From: Clostridiales bacterium
GTDB taxonomy: Bacteria > Bacillota > Clostridia > Saccharofermentanales > Saccharofermentanaceae
Direction of reading: 5' to 3'
NCBI GenBank assembly: GCA_017561715.1
Contig: JAFZBN010000005.1
Span: 62,001 to 126,000, forward strand
Length of the DNA: 64,000 nt
The position numbers and the translations under genes are program-made. Positions 36,228-44,674 of this stretch are shown in pieces. Every line of letters starts with the position of its first letter. Within the stretch, counting starts at the first letter, position 1. The notes under the pieces were generated by a model. That model saw only the letters and a list, made by a program, of their open reading frames with translations, had not been told where the DNA came from and ran no database searches.

Positions 36228-37979
36228 ATGAGTGTATCTGAGATTGCAACCTTATTCACCGGCGTAGCGCTTTTCCTTTTCGGCATGTCCCTGATGGGTG
36301 ACGGCTTAAAGCGAGTTTCCGGTAACAAACTTGAACCGATCCTGTTCCGTCTCACGGGAACTCCTTTCCGAGGTATTCTTCTCGGCGCCGGAGTCACAGC
36401 CGTGATCCAATCTTCTTCCGCCACGTCCGTCATGGTCGTCGGCTTTGTTAACTCGAAAATGATGAAGGTCCGTCAGGCCATTTCCGTTATCCTCGGCGCG
36501 ATCCTCGGAACCAGTATCACCGGCTGGGTCGTCTGCCTGAGCTACATGAACGGTGCGAAAGGCATCAGCAGCATCTTCTCGACAACGACTCTCACGGGCA
36601 TCATCGCCGTGACCGGTATCTCTTTCAGAATGTTCAGCAAAAACCAGCAGCGCCGTCACGTCGGCGACATCATGCTCGGTTTCGGCGTCCTTATGGTCGG
36701 CATGAGTTCCATGAGCGGTGCCGTAAGCAGCCTCGGTGAACAGCCGTGGTTCACGGGTATGCTTACCTCGATGACTTTCCCGCTTCTGGGTATCCTCGTA
36801 GGTCTTCTCTTCTCCGCCGTCCTTCAGTCCGCTTCGGCAGCTGTAGGTATCGTACAGGCACTCTCCTTTACCGGCGTCATGACACTCGGTTCATCACTTC
36901 CGCTCCTGATGGGTATCTCGATCGGTGCTTCCGTTCCGGTCCTCCTTTCCGCTCTCGGCGCTACCACAGAAGGTAAGCGTACGGCAGTCAGCTACCTCGT
37001 CGCTTCCTTCATGGGCGTAATGGTATGCGCGTCCGGCTTCTACATCGCGGACGCCATGTTCCACTTTGAATTCTTGGACATGATCGTCAATCCGATGTCT
37101 CTCGCGCTGGTCAATACGATCCTTCGTTTCACGATCCTCCTGATCCTGGCTCCGTTCACGGATGTACTGGAAGCAGTCGCTTCCGTATTCGTTCCCGGAA
37201 AGCCGGACGAGAAGAAAGAAGCAGTCCGTCTTGAAGAACGATTCCTTGCTCACCCGGCTCTCGCGATCGAGCAGATCCGTCTGACGATCTGTGACATGGC
37301 CGAGAAAACAGAAGAATCCATCCTTACTTCTCTCGGACTTTTTAACCACTACAATGAATCCATCTTCTATCAGGTCTGCGAACTTGAGACCGTCGGCGAC
37401 CGTTACGAAGATGCTCTCGGTTCCTATCTCGTAAGACTTACCGGACAGGAACTTACGGAAACACAGGGACGCACCGCGTCGCTTTTCCTGCATACGCTTT
37501 CCGACTTCGAAAGAATCTCCGACCACGCGCAGAATATCGCGCAGAGCTTCCAGGAGATCCACCAGAAGCAGATCCACTTCTCGGATGAAGCGGTCGAAGA
37601 GCTCAACGTCATGACAAAGGCGATCAAAGAGATCCTGCGTATGACCACCGAGGCTTTCGTAAAGTCGGATATCCATCTGGCGATGAAGGTCGAGCCTCTT
37701 GAAGAAGTCATCGACGACCTCTGCGACAAGATGAAACTCCGCCACGTTGAAAGACTGCAGAAAGGACAGTGCACCATCACGCAGGGATTTGTTTTCAACG
37801 ATCTTTCCACCAACTTCGAGCGTGTATCCGATCACTGCTCCAACATCGCGGTAGCGATCATCGAACTCGAAGCAGGTTCTTTCGATACACACGAATATCT
37901 CGGAAGGATCAAGGAAAAGCAGTCCCCGGATTATCAGAAACACTACGAGAACTTCTCCAAGCAGTTCACTTTTGACTGA
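36228..37979 (+). CDS. Na/Pi cotransporter family protein with C-terminal PhoU-like domain
   Basis: 583 residues. The N-terminal 310 or so residues form the NptA/YjbB membrane domain, with the duplicated QSSSATSVM (about residue 62) and QSASAAVGIV (about residue 203) motifs and GTSITGW/GASVPVL. The C-terminal 240 residues are a helical PhoU-like domain (LHTLSDFERISDHAQNIAQ, NDLSTNFERVSDHCSNIAVA). Sodium-driven phosphate uptake or export. A strong GGAGG precedes the ATG. Expected to be induced by PhoB. Confidence 0.88.
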   Translation: MSVSEIATLFTGVALFLFGMSLMGDGLKRVSGNKLEPILFRLTGTPFRGILLGAGVTAVIQSSSATSVMVVGFVNSKMMKVRQAISVILGAILGTSITGWVVCLSYMNGAKGISSIFSTTTLTGIIAVTGISFRMFSKNQQRRHVGDIMLGFGVLMVGMSSMSGAVSSLGEQPWFTGMLTSMTFPLLGILVGLLFSAVLQSASAAVGIVQALSFTGVMTLGSSLPLLMGISIGASVPVLLSALGATTEGKRTAVSYLVASFMGVMVCASGFYIADAMFHFEFLDMIVNPMSLALVNTILRFTILLILAPFTDVLEAVASVFVPGKPDEKKEAVRLEERFLAHPALAIEQIRLTICDMAEKTEESILTSLGLFNHYNESIFYQVCELETVGDRYEDALGSYLVRLTGQELTETQGRTASLFLHTLSDFERISDHAQNIAQSFQEIHQKQIHFSDEAVEELNVMTKAIKEILRMTTEAFVKSDIHLAMKVEPLEEVIDDLCDKMKLRHVERLQKGQCTITQGFVFNDLSTNFERVSDHCSNIAVAIIELEAGSFDTHEYLGRIKEKQSPDYQKHYENFSKQFTFD

Positions 37980-37980
37980 T

Positions 37981-38256
37981 ATGAAAATCAAGCGTCACGT
38001 ATCCCTCTATGTCGAATGGACGAAAGAGGAAGAAATCGGCTCTGTGTCCCGGCTTCTTAAGAAGTACGGGATAGAGGGCTTTGAGGCCGATATTGATATG
38101 GACGTGATCGATTTCCCGCAGGTCACTTTGAAAAGGCACACCACGGTCTTCCGATTCTGGCTTGACCGGAAGATCCCCGTTTACGAACTGATGACCGATC
38201 TCATAAGCCTTCCCGAGATCTACTCTGTCAGCGAGATGACAGGTTTATTCAAATGA
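37981..38256 (+). CDS. Small ACT-like protein downstream of the phosphate cotransporter
   Basis: 91 residues starting MKIKRHVSLYVEW. The alternation of strands and helices (RHVSLYVEW, EIGSVSRLLKKYGIEGFEA, IPVYELMTDLISLPEIYSV) resembles an ACT or MgtC C-terminal-like regulatory fold; this is a guess from pattern. The ATG lies one base after the cotransporter stop, so translation is coupled and the protein may modulate the transporter. The TTG at 37972 is an alternative overlapping start. Confidence 0.5.
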   Translation: MKIKRHVSLYVEWTKEEEIGSVSRLLKKYGIEGFEADIDMDVIDFPQVTLKRHTTVFRFWLDRKIPVYELMTDLISLPEIYSVSEMTGLFK

Positions 38257-38345
38257 CTTTTTTGTCATTACCCGGAGCCATTCTTTTCTTACAATGAAAT
38301 CAGAGCATTGGGATTGTTTCTAAAAACGTAAAGGATGGTATTAAT

Positions 38346-39122
38346 ATGGGTAATGTGGATGATGTCTCGGCCCGGGAACCCGGTCCGGAAATTGCGCTTT
38401 GCAAAAAGAATTCTTCAGGTTTTCTCGATCGTAATGTAATCAAGTATTTAATGGTGCTTCTCATGGTAGTTGACCATGTGGCATTCTGTTTTATGGAGAA
38501 GATTCCGTCTCCTTCTTACGAGATCATGCGTTTCTTCGGAAGATGCGTCGCGCCGGTTTTCGCGTTTTTCATCGCGGAAGGTTTCATGCATACAAGCGAC
38601 GTGAAGAAATTCCGAAGACGTATCGGTATTCTCGCAATTGTTTCGTACCTTCCGAGTGTGTTCTGTTTCATCGGTTTTGAAGAGATCAAATCATCACCCG
38701 CCGAACTTGTCGCTCAGACCGTCATTGTCTCCTTCTACCTCGCATTGGTGGCCTTAAGTGTCTGGTACAGCGAAAAGATGAAAAAACGCACGAAGATCAT
38801 TCTTATCGTTCTTCTTACACTGGCGTCCGTCGTCACCGATATGCCGGTCGCGGGCGTACTGGCTCCGTTCTTCCACTGCGTGTTCAGAGATAACAAGAAG
38901 AAGAGATACATCGCCGTCGCGCTTTCCTATGTCGCTTTCGTCGCTCCGATGATCGCCATGCAGGGATGGAGCACCGCGGGTGTTCTTCTTGCTCCAGTTC
39001 TTCTCATTTTCTGCTACAACGGTGAAGCCGGAACGAAGAACGCGTTCAACAAATGGTTCTTCTATGTGTTCTATCCTCTTCACATTCTGATCCTCGGAAT
39101 CCTCAGATGGTATGTTATTTGA
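38346..39122 (+). CDS. TraX family membrane protein
   Basis: 258 residues with about seven helices and the TraX features NVIKYLMVLLMVVDHVAFCF near residue 29, FFGRCVAPVFAFFIAEGFMH, and a C-terminal FYVFYPLHILILGILRW. In the F plasmid TraX acetylates pilin; most chromosomal Firmicute homologues act as putative acyltransferases of unknown target. No conjugation genes are near. AAGGATGG precedes the ATG. Confidence 0.8.
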   Translation: MGNVDDVSAREPGPEIALCKKNSSGFLDRNVIKYLMVLLMVVDHVAFCFMEKIPSPSYEIMRFFGRCVAPVFAFFIAEGFMHTSDVKKFRRRIGILAIVSYLPSVFCFIGFEEIKSSPAELVAQTVIVSFYLALVALSVWYSEKMKKRTKIILIVLLTLASVVTDMPVAGVLAPFFHCVFRDNKKKRYIAVALSYVAFVAPMIAMQGWSTAGVLLAPVLLIFCYNGEAGTKNAFNKWFFYVFYPLHILILGILRWYVI

Positions 39123-39171
39123 AGCACCTGTTTAAGAAATAACTGTTTCTTCCCGTGCTCAAAAACTTGCG

Positions 39172-39213
39172 GTCCTGTTGTCCATCTCCCCGGAAGACAG
39201 GGCCGTTTTTTCT
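39172..39213 (+). terminator. Terminator after the TraX gene
   Basis: GGTCCTGT and ACAGGGCC form the stem, followed by G and a run of six T (about 39206-39211). Confidence 0.7.
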
Positions 39214-39218
39214 TAAGA

Positions 39219-39250
39219 AAAAGCACCTGCCCGCGCGGACAGGTGCTTTT
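39219..39250. terminator. Palindromic terminator between TraX and lipoprotein genes
   Basis: AAAAGCACCTG (39219-39229) and CAGGTGCTTTT (39240-39250) form an 11-base-pair stem around a CCCGCGCGGA loop, ending in A/T runs on both strands. It probably ends the minus-strand lipoprotein gene. It also contains two AAAAGCAC octamers. Confidence 0.65.
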
Positions 39251-39273
39251 CACTTATTCACAAAAACTGTAGA

Positions 39274-40389
39274 TCAATAGTTAGAATTAGCAATCAGGTT
39301 TTCGATCGTAAGGTGCAGCTCGTCATTATAACTGTAATAGCTGATCTCTACCGGAACACCGTCGATATCCGTATGGACATAACGGTAATTCGCGTCTGCG
39401 TCACCATCCGGATATTCGATCAGATATCCGTTGTTTTGGAATACTTCGTCGATTGCTACGCAGGCATCTTCACCATCAGCGCCTGCGAGCGGAGAAGTGA
39501 TCGAAACGCGGATAGGATCCATAGCATCCATTTCGATATTTGCAGACTCGCTTACACTTGGGAGCGTCGGAAGTCCGCTTCCGCTCCATGTGTAATCATC
39601 CGGCCAGATTCCCTGCTCGTAGCAGCCGTAGAATTTGTCGAAATCGATCTTATACTTATCCTGACCGCCGGTCTGATCCGTTTCTTTTTTGAGCATCGTG
39701 TAATACTCATAAAAGTTGATGTCATCCAGTTCTTCATCGTTGACGATCTTCAGGCATACATATGCCAGCGGTTCATTATTGTCAACGATCAGCAGGTCAT
39801 AGTATCCGGCCGGGTATGCTTCCTCGTTCAGGGGGATCGAACCCCAGTACCAGTAAGGATCATTCGGATCCTCAAGAGCGGTTCTTCCCACTTCTGCCGG
39901 CAGGCTCTTTATATAATCTGCCGTGTAGATCGAAGTATCTTCGTGGTGCGGAACAAGATATGCTCCTGCGTTATTCGACAATCCCATTTTCGGATAGATC
40001 TCGAGGTGATCCTGGTTTTCAAAGACGAAGCGGATGTTGCTGAAACGGTAGCGGAGAACATTCATCTCGGTGTCGCCGCTACTCGGACTTGCAAGGGCCA
40101 GTCCCCAGATCGCGTCGCAGGAGTCCGGAATGATCTCGATGCTGCCCGGTGTGACCGAAGTATATCCCAAAGAAGCCTGATCGTCTAAGACGGTAACATC
40201 CGGCTCGAAGGATGTATCGTCAGGTTCTTCGGTATCGTCCGGATCGTCAGGATCCTCGTATGTTTCTTCCTGTTTTGTAGTCTTTTTCGTTTTCTTTTTC
40301 GTTGTTTCTTCTGATTTCTTGCCACATGCGGTAAGTGAGAATACCATCGCAAGAGTAAGAAGGACAGCCGTTAATTTTTTTGAAGCCAT
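39274..40389 (-). CDS. Lipoprotein of unknown function
   Basis: 371 residues from ATG 40387-40389 (GGGAGGAAAAACA upstream). Lipoprotein signal MASKKLTAVLLTLAMVFSL with lipobox LTACGK, then a Lys/Thr and Asp/Glu-rich spacer (about 22-65) that would extend it from the membrane through the wall, then a mainly beta domain of about 290 residues. I do not recognise the domain. Monocistronic, convergent with traX. Confidence 0.7.
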   Translation of the reverse strand: MASKKLTAVLLTLAMVFSLTACGKKSEETTKKKTKKTTKQEETYEDPDDPDDTEEPDDTSFEPDVTVLDDQASLGYTSVTPGSIEIIPDSCDAIWGLALASPSSGDTEMNVLRYRFSNIRFVFENQDHLEIYPKMGLSNNAGAYLVPHHEDTSIYTADYIKSLPAEVGRTALEDPNDPYWYWGSIPLNEEAYPAGYYDLLIVDNNEPLAYVCLKIVNDEELDDINFYEYYTMLKKETDQTGGQDKYKIDFDKFYGCYEQGIWPDDYTWSGSGLPTLPSVSESANIEMDAMDPIRVSITSPLAGADGEDACVAIDEVFQNNGYLIEYPDGDADANYRYVHTDIDGVPVEISYYSYNDELHLTIENLIANSNY

Positions 40390-40465
40390 TGTTTTTCCTC
40401 CCAACACAATTCTAAAACTTCTTTAACATTATAGCACTTATTCTTCCTTCTATCTGCATAAAAGT

Positions 40466-40491
40466 GACCCGGCAGCTTCCGCTACCGGGTC
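40466..40491 (-). terminator. Terminator after the ZIP transporter gene
   Basis: GACCCGG (40466-40472) and CCGGGTC (40485-40491) form a 7-base-pair stem; on the minus strand ACTTTTATG follows. Confidence 0.6.
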
Positions 40492-40518
40492 GGAGTAGGT
40501 AAAGACTCATATACTCTT

Positions 40519-41301
40519 TTATCCCAACGCCACATCAAGAGCCATCATCAGCGTAAAGCCCATAGCGAACATGATGACTCCGATATTCGAATGCTCGCCG
40601 GTCGACATCTCGGGGATCAGTTCCTCGACAACGACATAGATCATCGCGCCAGCGGCAAAGCTCAGAAAATAAGGCATAACGGGAATGAAGATCCCCGCGG
40701 CAAGGATCACTGCAAAAGCTCCGATCGGTTCCACCGCGCCGGAAAGAACTCCATACAAGAACGTCTTCCCTTTCGACATGCCTTCCGCGCGAAGCGGCAT
40801 GGATACGATCGCGCCCTCCGGAAAGTTCTGGATCGCGATACCGATCGAAAGAGCGATCGTCGCCGCAAAAGTGATCTCGGAACTTCCGTAATACCAACCG
40901 GCGACAATGACACCGACGGCCATACCTTCCGGGATATTGTGAAGCGTGACGGCAAGGATGAGTTTCGTCGTCTTTTTCAATCCGCTGTGCGGGCCTTCTT
41001 CAGTACCCTCCAGATGCAGATGAGGGATCGCTTTATCCAAAACAAGAAGGAACATCATGCCGATGACAAAGCCGACCGACGACGGAAGAAAACTCCATTT
41101 TCCCTTGTCGCTGCTCTGCTCGATCGCGGGAAGCAGCAAGCTGAAAAACGAAGCTGCGACCATAACGCCGGACGCAAATCCCAGAAGGGCGCGCTCCGTC
41201 TTCTCGCCGATCGCATTCTTCAAAAAGAATACGCAGCCGGCGCCGAGCGCGGTCCCGAGAAACGGTATCATGATTATTCCAAAAATGCCTAACAGATCCA
41301 T
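40519..41301 (-). CDS. ZIP family metal transporter
   Basis: About 260 residues with eight helices, a member of the ZIP/ZupT family that imports divalent metals. Metal ligands are visible: HNIPEGMAVGVIVAG in helix 4 and QNFPEGAIVSMPLR in helix 5; PHLHLEGTEEGPHSG in the cytosolic loop is His-rich. The promoter carries a TTAGTGTTTGCTAA dyad like those at the feo and dtxR promoters, so it is probably controlled by the same DtxR-family repressor. The ATG at 41299-41301 lacks a ribosome site and coincides with the predicted transcription start; an upstream TTG (41317-41319) is less likely. Confidence 0.85.
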   Translation of the reverse strand: MDLLGIFGIIMIPFLGTALGAGCVFFLKNAIGEKTERALLGFASGVMVAASFFSLLLPAIEQSSDKGKWSFLPSSVGFVIGMMFLLVLDKAIPHLHLEGTEEGPHSGLKKTTKLILAVTLHNIPEGMAVGVIVAGWYYGSSEITFAATIALSIGIAIQNFPEGAIVSMPLRAEGMSKGKTFLYGVLSGAVEPIGAFAVILAAGIFIPVMPYFLSFAAGAMIYVVVEELIPEMSTGEHSNIGVIMFAMGFTLMMALDVALG

Positions 41302-41307
41302 ACACAC

Positions 41308-41340
41308 ATAATAGCACAACAGGTTAGTGTTTGCTAATCC
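41308..41340 (-). promoter_or_regulatory. ZIP promoter with DtxR/MntR-type operator
   Basis: Minus strand: TTAGCA (complement of 41332-41337), 18-base spacer, TATTAT (complement of 41308-41313). The dyad TTAGTGTTTGCTAA at 41324-41337 overlaps the -35 element. Same dyad class as at 44482-44495 and 44547-44560. Confidence 0.65.
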
Positions 41341-41363
41341 AAGTGCTTTTCGAAAGGAACAAA

Positions 41364-41396
41364 AAGCCCTGCACCCGATAACCGGATACAGGGCCT
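41364..41396 (-). terminator. Terminator of the feo operon
   Basis: GCCCTG and CAGGGC arms around a 20-base loop, followed on the minus strand by TTTTTGTTCC. It ends the feoA-feoA-feoB-Cys-rich transcript. Confidence 0.6.
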
Positions 41397-41404
41397 CTTT
41401 CGAT

Positions 41405-41578
41405 TTACTTTTTCGGGTGGCAGGTGCCGTTTAGTGAACAGCATCCACAGTTGCACCCGCAGGAGGACTTCCCCTTCTTTTTATCCCTCACCATCTTGAG
41501 GATGATGGCGGCGACGATCGCGATCAAGACAAGTGATATCACGATCGTTCCGATGTTTTCTGAAAGCCAGGTGATCAT
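41405..41578 (-). CDS. FeoB-associated Cys-rich membrane protein
   Basis: 57 residues: one membrane helix (IGTIVISLVLIAIVAAIILK), then a basic stretch and a Cys-rich tail SSCGCNCGCCSLNGTCHPKK. Short proteins with this layout follow FeoB in many Firmicutes and are thought to help iron transfer. Its ATG overlaps the feoB stop (ATGA), so translation is coupled. Confidence 0.85.
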   Translation of the reverse strand: MITWLSENIGTIVISLVLIAIVAAIILKMVRDKKKGKSSCGCNCGCCSLNGTCHPKK

Positions 41579-43995
41579 TTGGACATCGCCTTATCTTTCA
41601 GATCGTGGGAAGTAAGCTTGTCTGCTTCCTTATATTTCTTGAAGAAGAGCATGTAGATCATACCTGCCAGGATCGCGATGGCGAAGATCAGACCGATCAC
41701 GTTCACATCACCTGTGAACAGAAGGCCGAACTGGTTGATCATCAGAGCGATCGCGTACGCGAATCCGCACTGATAGAGGATCGCGAACCATGTCCATTTC
41801 GCGTTATTCATCTCACGCTTGATCGCACCGATCGCGGCAAAGCACGGAGCGCAGAGGAGATTGAATACGAGGAAAGAGAATCCGGCAACGGCTGTAAATG
41901 CTTCCGCAAGTGCACCCCATGTGGAGAGCTCTCCACCGCCGTAGAGGATACCCATCGTACCGACGATGTTCTCTTTTGCAACAAGTCCTGTGAAGGAGGC
42001 GACAGTCGCCTGCCAGTTGCCCCAGCCGAGAGGAGCAAAGATCCACGCGATCGCGGAACCGATCTTCGCAAGGATGGAGAATTCGAGTTCTTCTTCACCG
42101 AGCATCGTAAAGCTTCCGTCCACGAAACCGAAACGGCTTGTGAACCAAACGGCGATCGTGGAAAGGAGGATGATGGTTCCGGCCTTCTTGATGAAGGACC
42201 AGCCACGCTCCCACATGGAACGAAGGACGTTTCCGAGTGTCGGCCAGTGGTAAGCCGGGAGCTCCATAACGAACGGAGCCGGGTTACCGGAGAAGATCTT
42301 TGTCTTCTTCAAGATGATACCGGAGATGATGATCGCTGCCATACCGATGAAGTACGCGCCGGTAGATACCCAGGCGGAGCCTTCGAAGAGCGCGCCGGCG
42401 ATCATGGCGATAAACGGCAGCTTCGCGCTACACGGGATAAATGTTGTAGTCATAATGGTCATTCGACGGTCGCGTTCATTTTCGATCGTACGGCTGGCCA
42501 TGATGCCCGGAACGCCGCATCCGACACCGATGAGCATCGGGATGAAGGACTTACCGGAAAGACCGAATTTTCTGAATACACGGTCGAGAACAAAGGCGAT
42601 TCTCGCCATGTAACCGCATGCCTCCAGGAACGCAAGGAGCAGGAAGAGTACGAGCATCTGCGGAACGAATCCGAGGACGGCGCCGATACCTGCGATGATA
42701 CCATCGAGGATCAGGCTCTTGAGCCAGTCGGCCGCGCCTGCTTTATCGAGACCTTCTTCAGCGAGTGCCGGAATACTCGGTACCCATGTTCCGTAATCTG
42801 CAGGATCCGGTTCTTCACCGATCTCTTCAAGTGTCGCGACAGCTTCGTTATAATCTTCGATCGTCGCCGTTTCTTCAGTGATCTCGAGTGTCTCTTCATC
42901 TTCCACTTCGTAGGTGAATTCTCCCTCCGGAGCCGCACCGTTTTCTTCGACGTACACATCGTAGCCTTCTACGATCGCGGCAGCGTCACCGTATCTTTCG
43001 GCGATCTCTTCATATCCGCCGTCTCTTCCGAACAGGTGGAAGCCGTCTCCGAAGATCTTATCGTTAGTAAAGTCTGTGCAATAAGCACCGACACCGACCA
43101 TGGCGATCCAGTATACGAGGAACATGATCAGGGCGAAGATCGGAAGACCTAAGAAACGGTTGGTAACGATCTTATCGATCTTATCCGAAGTGGTGAGAGA
43201 ACCTGCCTTTTTCTTCTTGTAGCAGGATTTGATGACCTCGGCGATATATACGTAGCGCTCATTGGTAATGATGCTCTCGGAGTCGTCGTCGAGTTCTTTT
43301 TCCGCGGCCTGAATATCCTTTTCGATGTGTTCCATCGTTTCGGAAGGAATGTTCATCTTCTCAAGGACTTTATCGTCACGCTCGAAAACCTTGATGGCAT
43401 ACCATCTCTGCTGCTCTTCCGGCATGTTGTGAACGACTGCTTCTTCGATATGTGCGATTGCGTGCTCGACCGGTCCGGAGAAGGTGTGGAGTGGAACTGT
43501 CTTTCCACTCTGGGCTGCCTTGATGGCTTCTTCTGCCGCTTCCATCGTTCCGTCGCCCTTAAGCGCGGAGATATCGACGACCTTACATCCCAGCTGGCGG
43601 GAAAGCTCCGGGATATTGATCTGGTCGCCGTTTTTCTTAACGACGTCCATCATGTTTACGGCAACGACAACCGGAATACCGAGTTCGGTGAGCTGAGTCG
43701 TCAGGTAGAGATTTCTTTCCAGGTTTGTACCGTCGATGATATTCAGGATCGCGTCCGGGCGTTCACCGATCAGGTAGTTTCTGGCAACAACTTCTTCCAA
43801 TGTGTACGGAGAAAGGGAATAGATACCCGGAAGGTCCGTGATGATGACGTCATCGTGCTTTTTGAGCTTACCTTCCTTCTTTTCTACCGTTACACCCGGC
43901 CAGTTACCGACGAACTGGTTGGAACCGGTCAGTGCGTTAAAAAGCGTGGTCTTTCCGCTGTTCGGATTACCCGCAAGTGCAATACGTATACTCAT
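41575..43995 (-). CDS. feoB: Ferrous iron transport protein B
   Basis: 806 residues. N-terminal GTPase with G1 GNPNSGKTTLFN (residues 8-19), G2 GVTVEKKEG, G3 DLPGIYSL and G4 VNMMD, a GDI helical domain, then the membrane permease with the Gate motifs GCGVPGIMASRTIEN and CFAAIGAIKRE. Between the first membrane helix and the next lies an acidic extracytoplasmic insertion of roughly 80 residues (about 330-410) rich in Glu/Asp/Tyr, which is larger than in most FeoB. Imports Fe(II). Part of the feoA-feoA-feoB operon under DtxR-type control. Confidence 0.95.
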   Translation of the reverse strand: MSIRIALAGNPNSGKTTLFNALTGSNQFVGNWPGVTVEKKEGKLKKHDDVIITDLPGIYSLSPYTLEEVVARNYLIGERPDAILNIIDGTNLERNLYLTTQLTELGIPVVVAVNMMDVVKKNGDQINIPELSRQLGCKVVDISALKGDGTMEAAEEAIKAAQSGKTVPLHTFSGPVEHAIAHIEEAVVHNMPEEQQRWYAIKVFERDDKVLEKMNIPSETMEHIEKDIQAAEKELDDDSESIITNERYVYIAEVIKSCYKKKKAGSLTTSDKIDKIVTNRFLGLPIFALIMFLVYWIAMVGVGAYCTDFTNDKIFGDGFHLFGRDGGYEEIAERYGDAAAIVEGYDVYVEENGAAPEGEFTYEVEDEETLEITEETATIEDYNEAVATLEEIGEEPDPADYGTWVPSIPALAEEGLDKAGAADWLKSLILDGIIAGIGAVLGFVPQMLVLFLLLAFLEACGYMARIAFVLDRVFRKFGLSGKSFIPMLIGVGCGVPGIMASRTIENERDRRMTIMTTTFIPCSAKLPFIAMIAGALFEGSAWVSTGAYFIGMAAIIISGIILKKTKIFSGNPAPFVMELPAYHWPTLGNVLRSMWERGWSFIKKAGTIILLSTIAVWFTSRFGFVDGSFTMLGEEELEFSILAKIGSAIAWIFAPLGWGNWQATVASFTGLVAKENIVGTMGILYGGGELSTWGALAEAFTAVAGFSFLVFNLLCAPCFAAIGAIKREMNNAKWTWFAILYQCGFAYAIALMINQFGLLFTGDVNVIGLIFAIAILAGMIYMLFFKKYKEADKLTSHDLKDKAMSK

Positions 43996-43999
43996 GTGT

Positions 44000-44227
44000 T
44001 TATGCCTCCTCGACTTCGATCATCTCCGCGTCTGCTTTGCGAAGTGACAATTCGTAATTTCTGACGGTAACCTCGATCGGATCGCCGAGCGGCGCTACTT
44101 TACGCACATATACGGAAGTGCGTCTGGTAATACCCATGTCCATGATCCTTCTTTTGACCGCGCCTTCGCCGTGTAATTTGACGACGGTCACTGTCTGTCC
44201 GACTTTTACATCTCTTAGTGTTTTCAC
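44000..44227 (-). CDS. feoA: FeoA family protein, copy 2
   Basis: 75-residue SH3-like protein (MKTLRDVKVGQTVTVVKLHG; MDMGITRRTSVYVRKVAPLG). FeoA assists FeoB. It starts with GTG 44225-44227 after GGGGGAA and ends 4 bases before feoB. The sequence differs clearly from the other copy at 44242. Confidence 0.88.
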   Translation of the reverse strand: MKTLRDVKVGQTVTVVKLHGEGAVKRRIMDMGITRRTSVYVRKVAPLGDPIEVTVRNYELSLRKADAEMIEVEEA

Positions 44228-44241
44228 TGATTGTTCCCCCT

Positions 44242-44454
44242 TTAGACCATTATCTTTCTTGCAAGTTCATCACTTACTGCTACTCTGCTTTCCTTGACCT
44301 TGACGATCAGGTTTCCGGCCAGTGAACTGACGATGCTCACTTCTCCGCCGACATTGAAGCCAAGATCTTCCAAGTGTTTCTTTACCTCGGGACTGCCTCC
44401 GATCTTTCGGATGATCTGTGTCTGCCCGACCTCTGCAAAACTCAATGGCATCAT
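44242..44454 (-). CDS. feoA: FeoA family protein, copy 1
   Basis: 70-residue SH3-like protein (MMPLSFAEVGQTQIIRKIGG; DLGFNVGGEVSIVSSLAGNL; VKVKESRVAVSDELARKIMV), first gene of the iron operon. AGGAGG precedes the ATG. Two different FeoA proteins in front of FeoB are common in Clostridia. Confidence 0.88.
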   Translation of the reverse strand: MMPLSFAEVGQTQIIRKIGGSPEVKKHLEDLGFNVGGEVSIVSSLAGNLIVKVKESRVAVSDELARKIMV

Positions 44455-44481
44455 GTACTCCTCCTGTTATCGTATTCATAG

Positions 44482-44530
44482 TTAGCAATAACTAACCCCA
44501 TGCTATAAAAAAACGGTTGTGTCCTGTCAA
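44482..44530 (-). promoter_or_regulatory. feo promoter and DtxR-type operator
   Basis: Minus strand TTGACA (complement of 44525-44530), 17-base spacer, TATAGC (complement of 44502-44507). GTTAGCAATAACTAAC at 44481-44496 lies directly after the start site and has the TTAGnnnnnnCTAA dyad of DtxR/IdeR/MntR operators. Confidence 0.75.
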
Positions 44531-44546
44531 CCTAGAATTAGTATAA

Positions 44547-44642
44547 TTAGCACCTGCTAACTAGTCAAGGTTTTTTCTTGGGCAGATTGCATGAAGAATC
44601 GGGGCAAGTGCATTTGTACGTCAATGCACATTGTGGTAATCT
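44547..44642 (+). promoter_or_regulatory. dtxR promoter region with DtxR-type operator
   Basis: TTAGCACCTGCTAA at 44547-44560 is the same dyad as at the feo promoter. A plausible promoter TTGTAC (44614-44619), 17 bases, TAATCT (44637-44642) reads into the regulator gene, followed by a half-site TGCTAATCACCCTAG. This suggests autoregulation. Confidence 0.55.
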
Positions 44643-44674
44643 AGTGCTAATCACCCTAGTATCGGAGGTATCCC

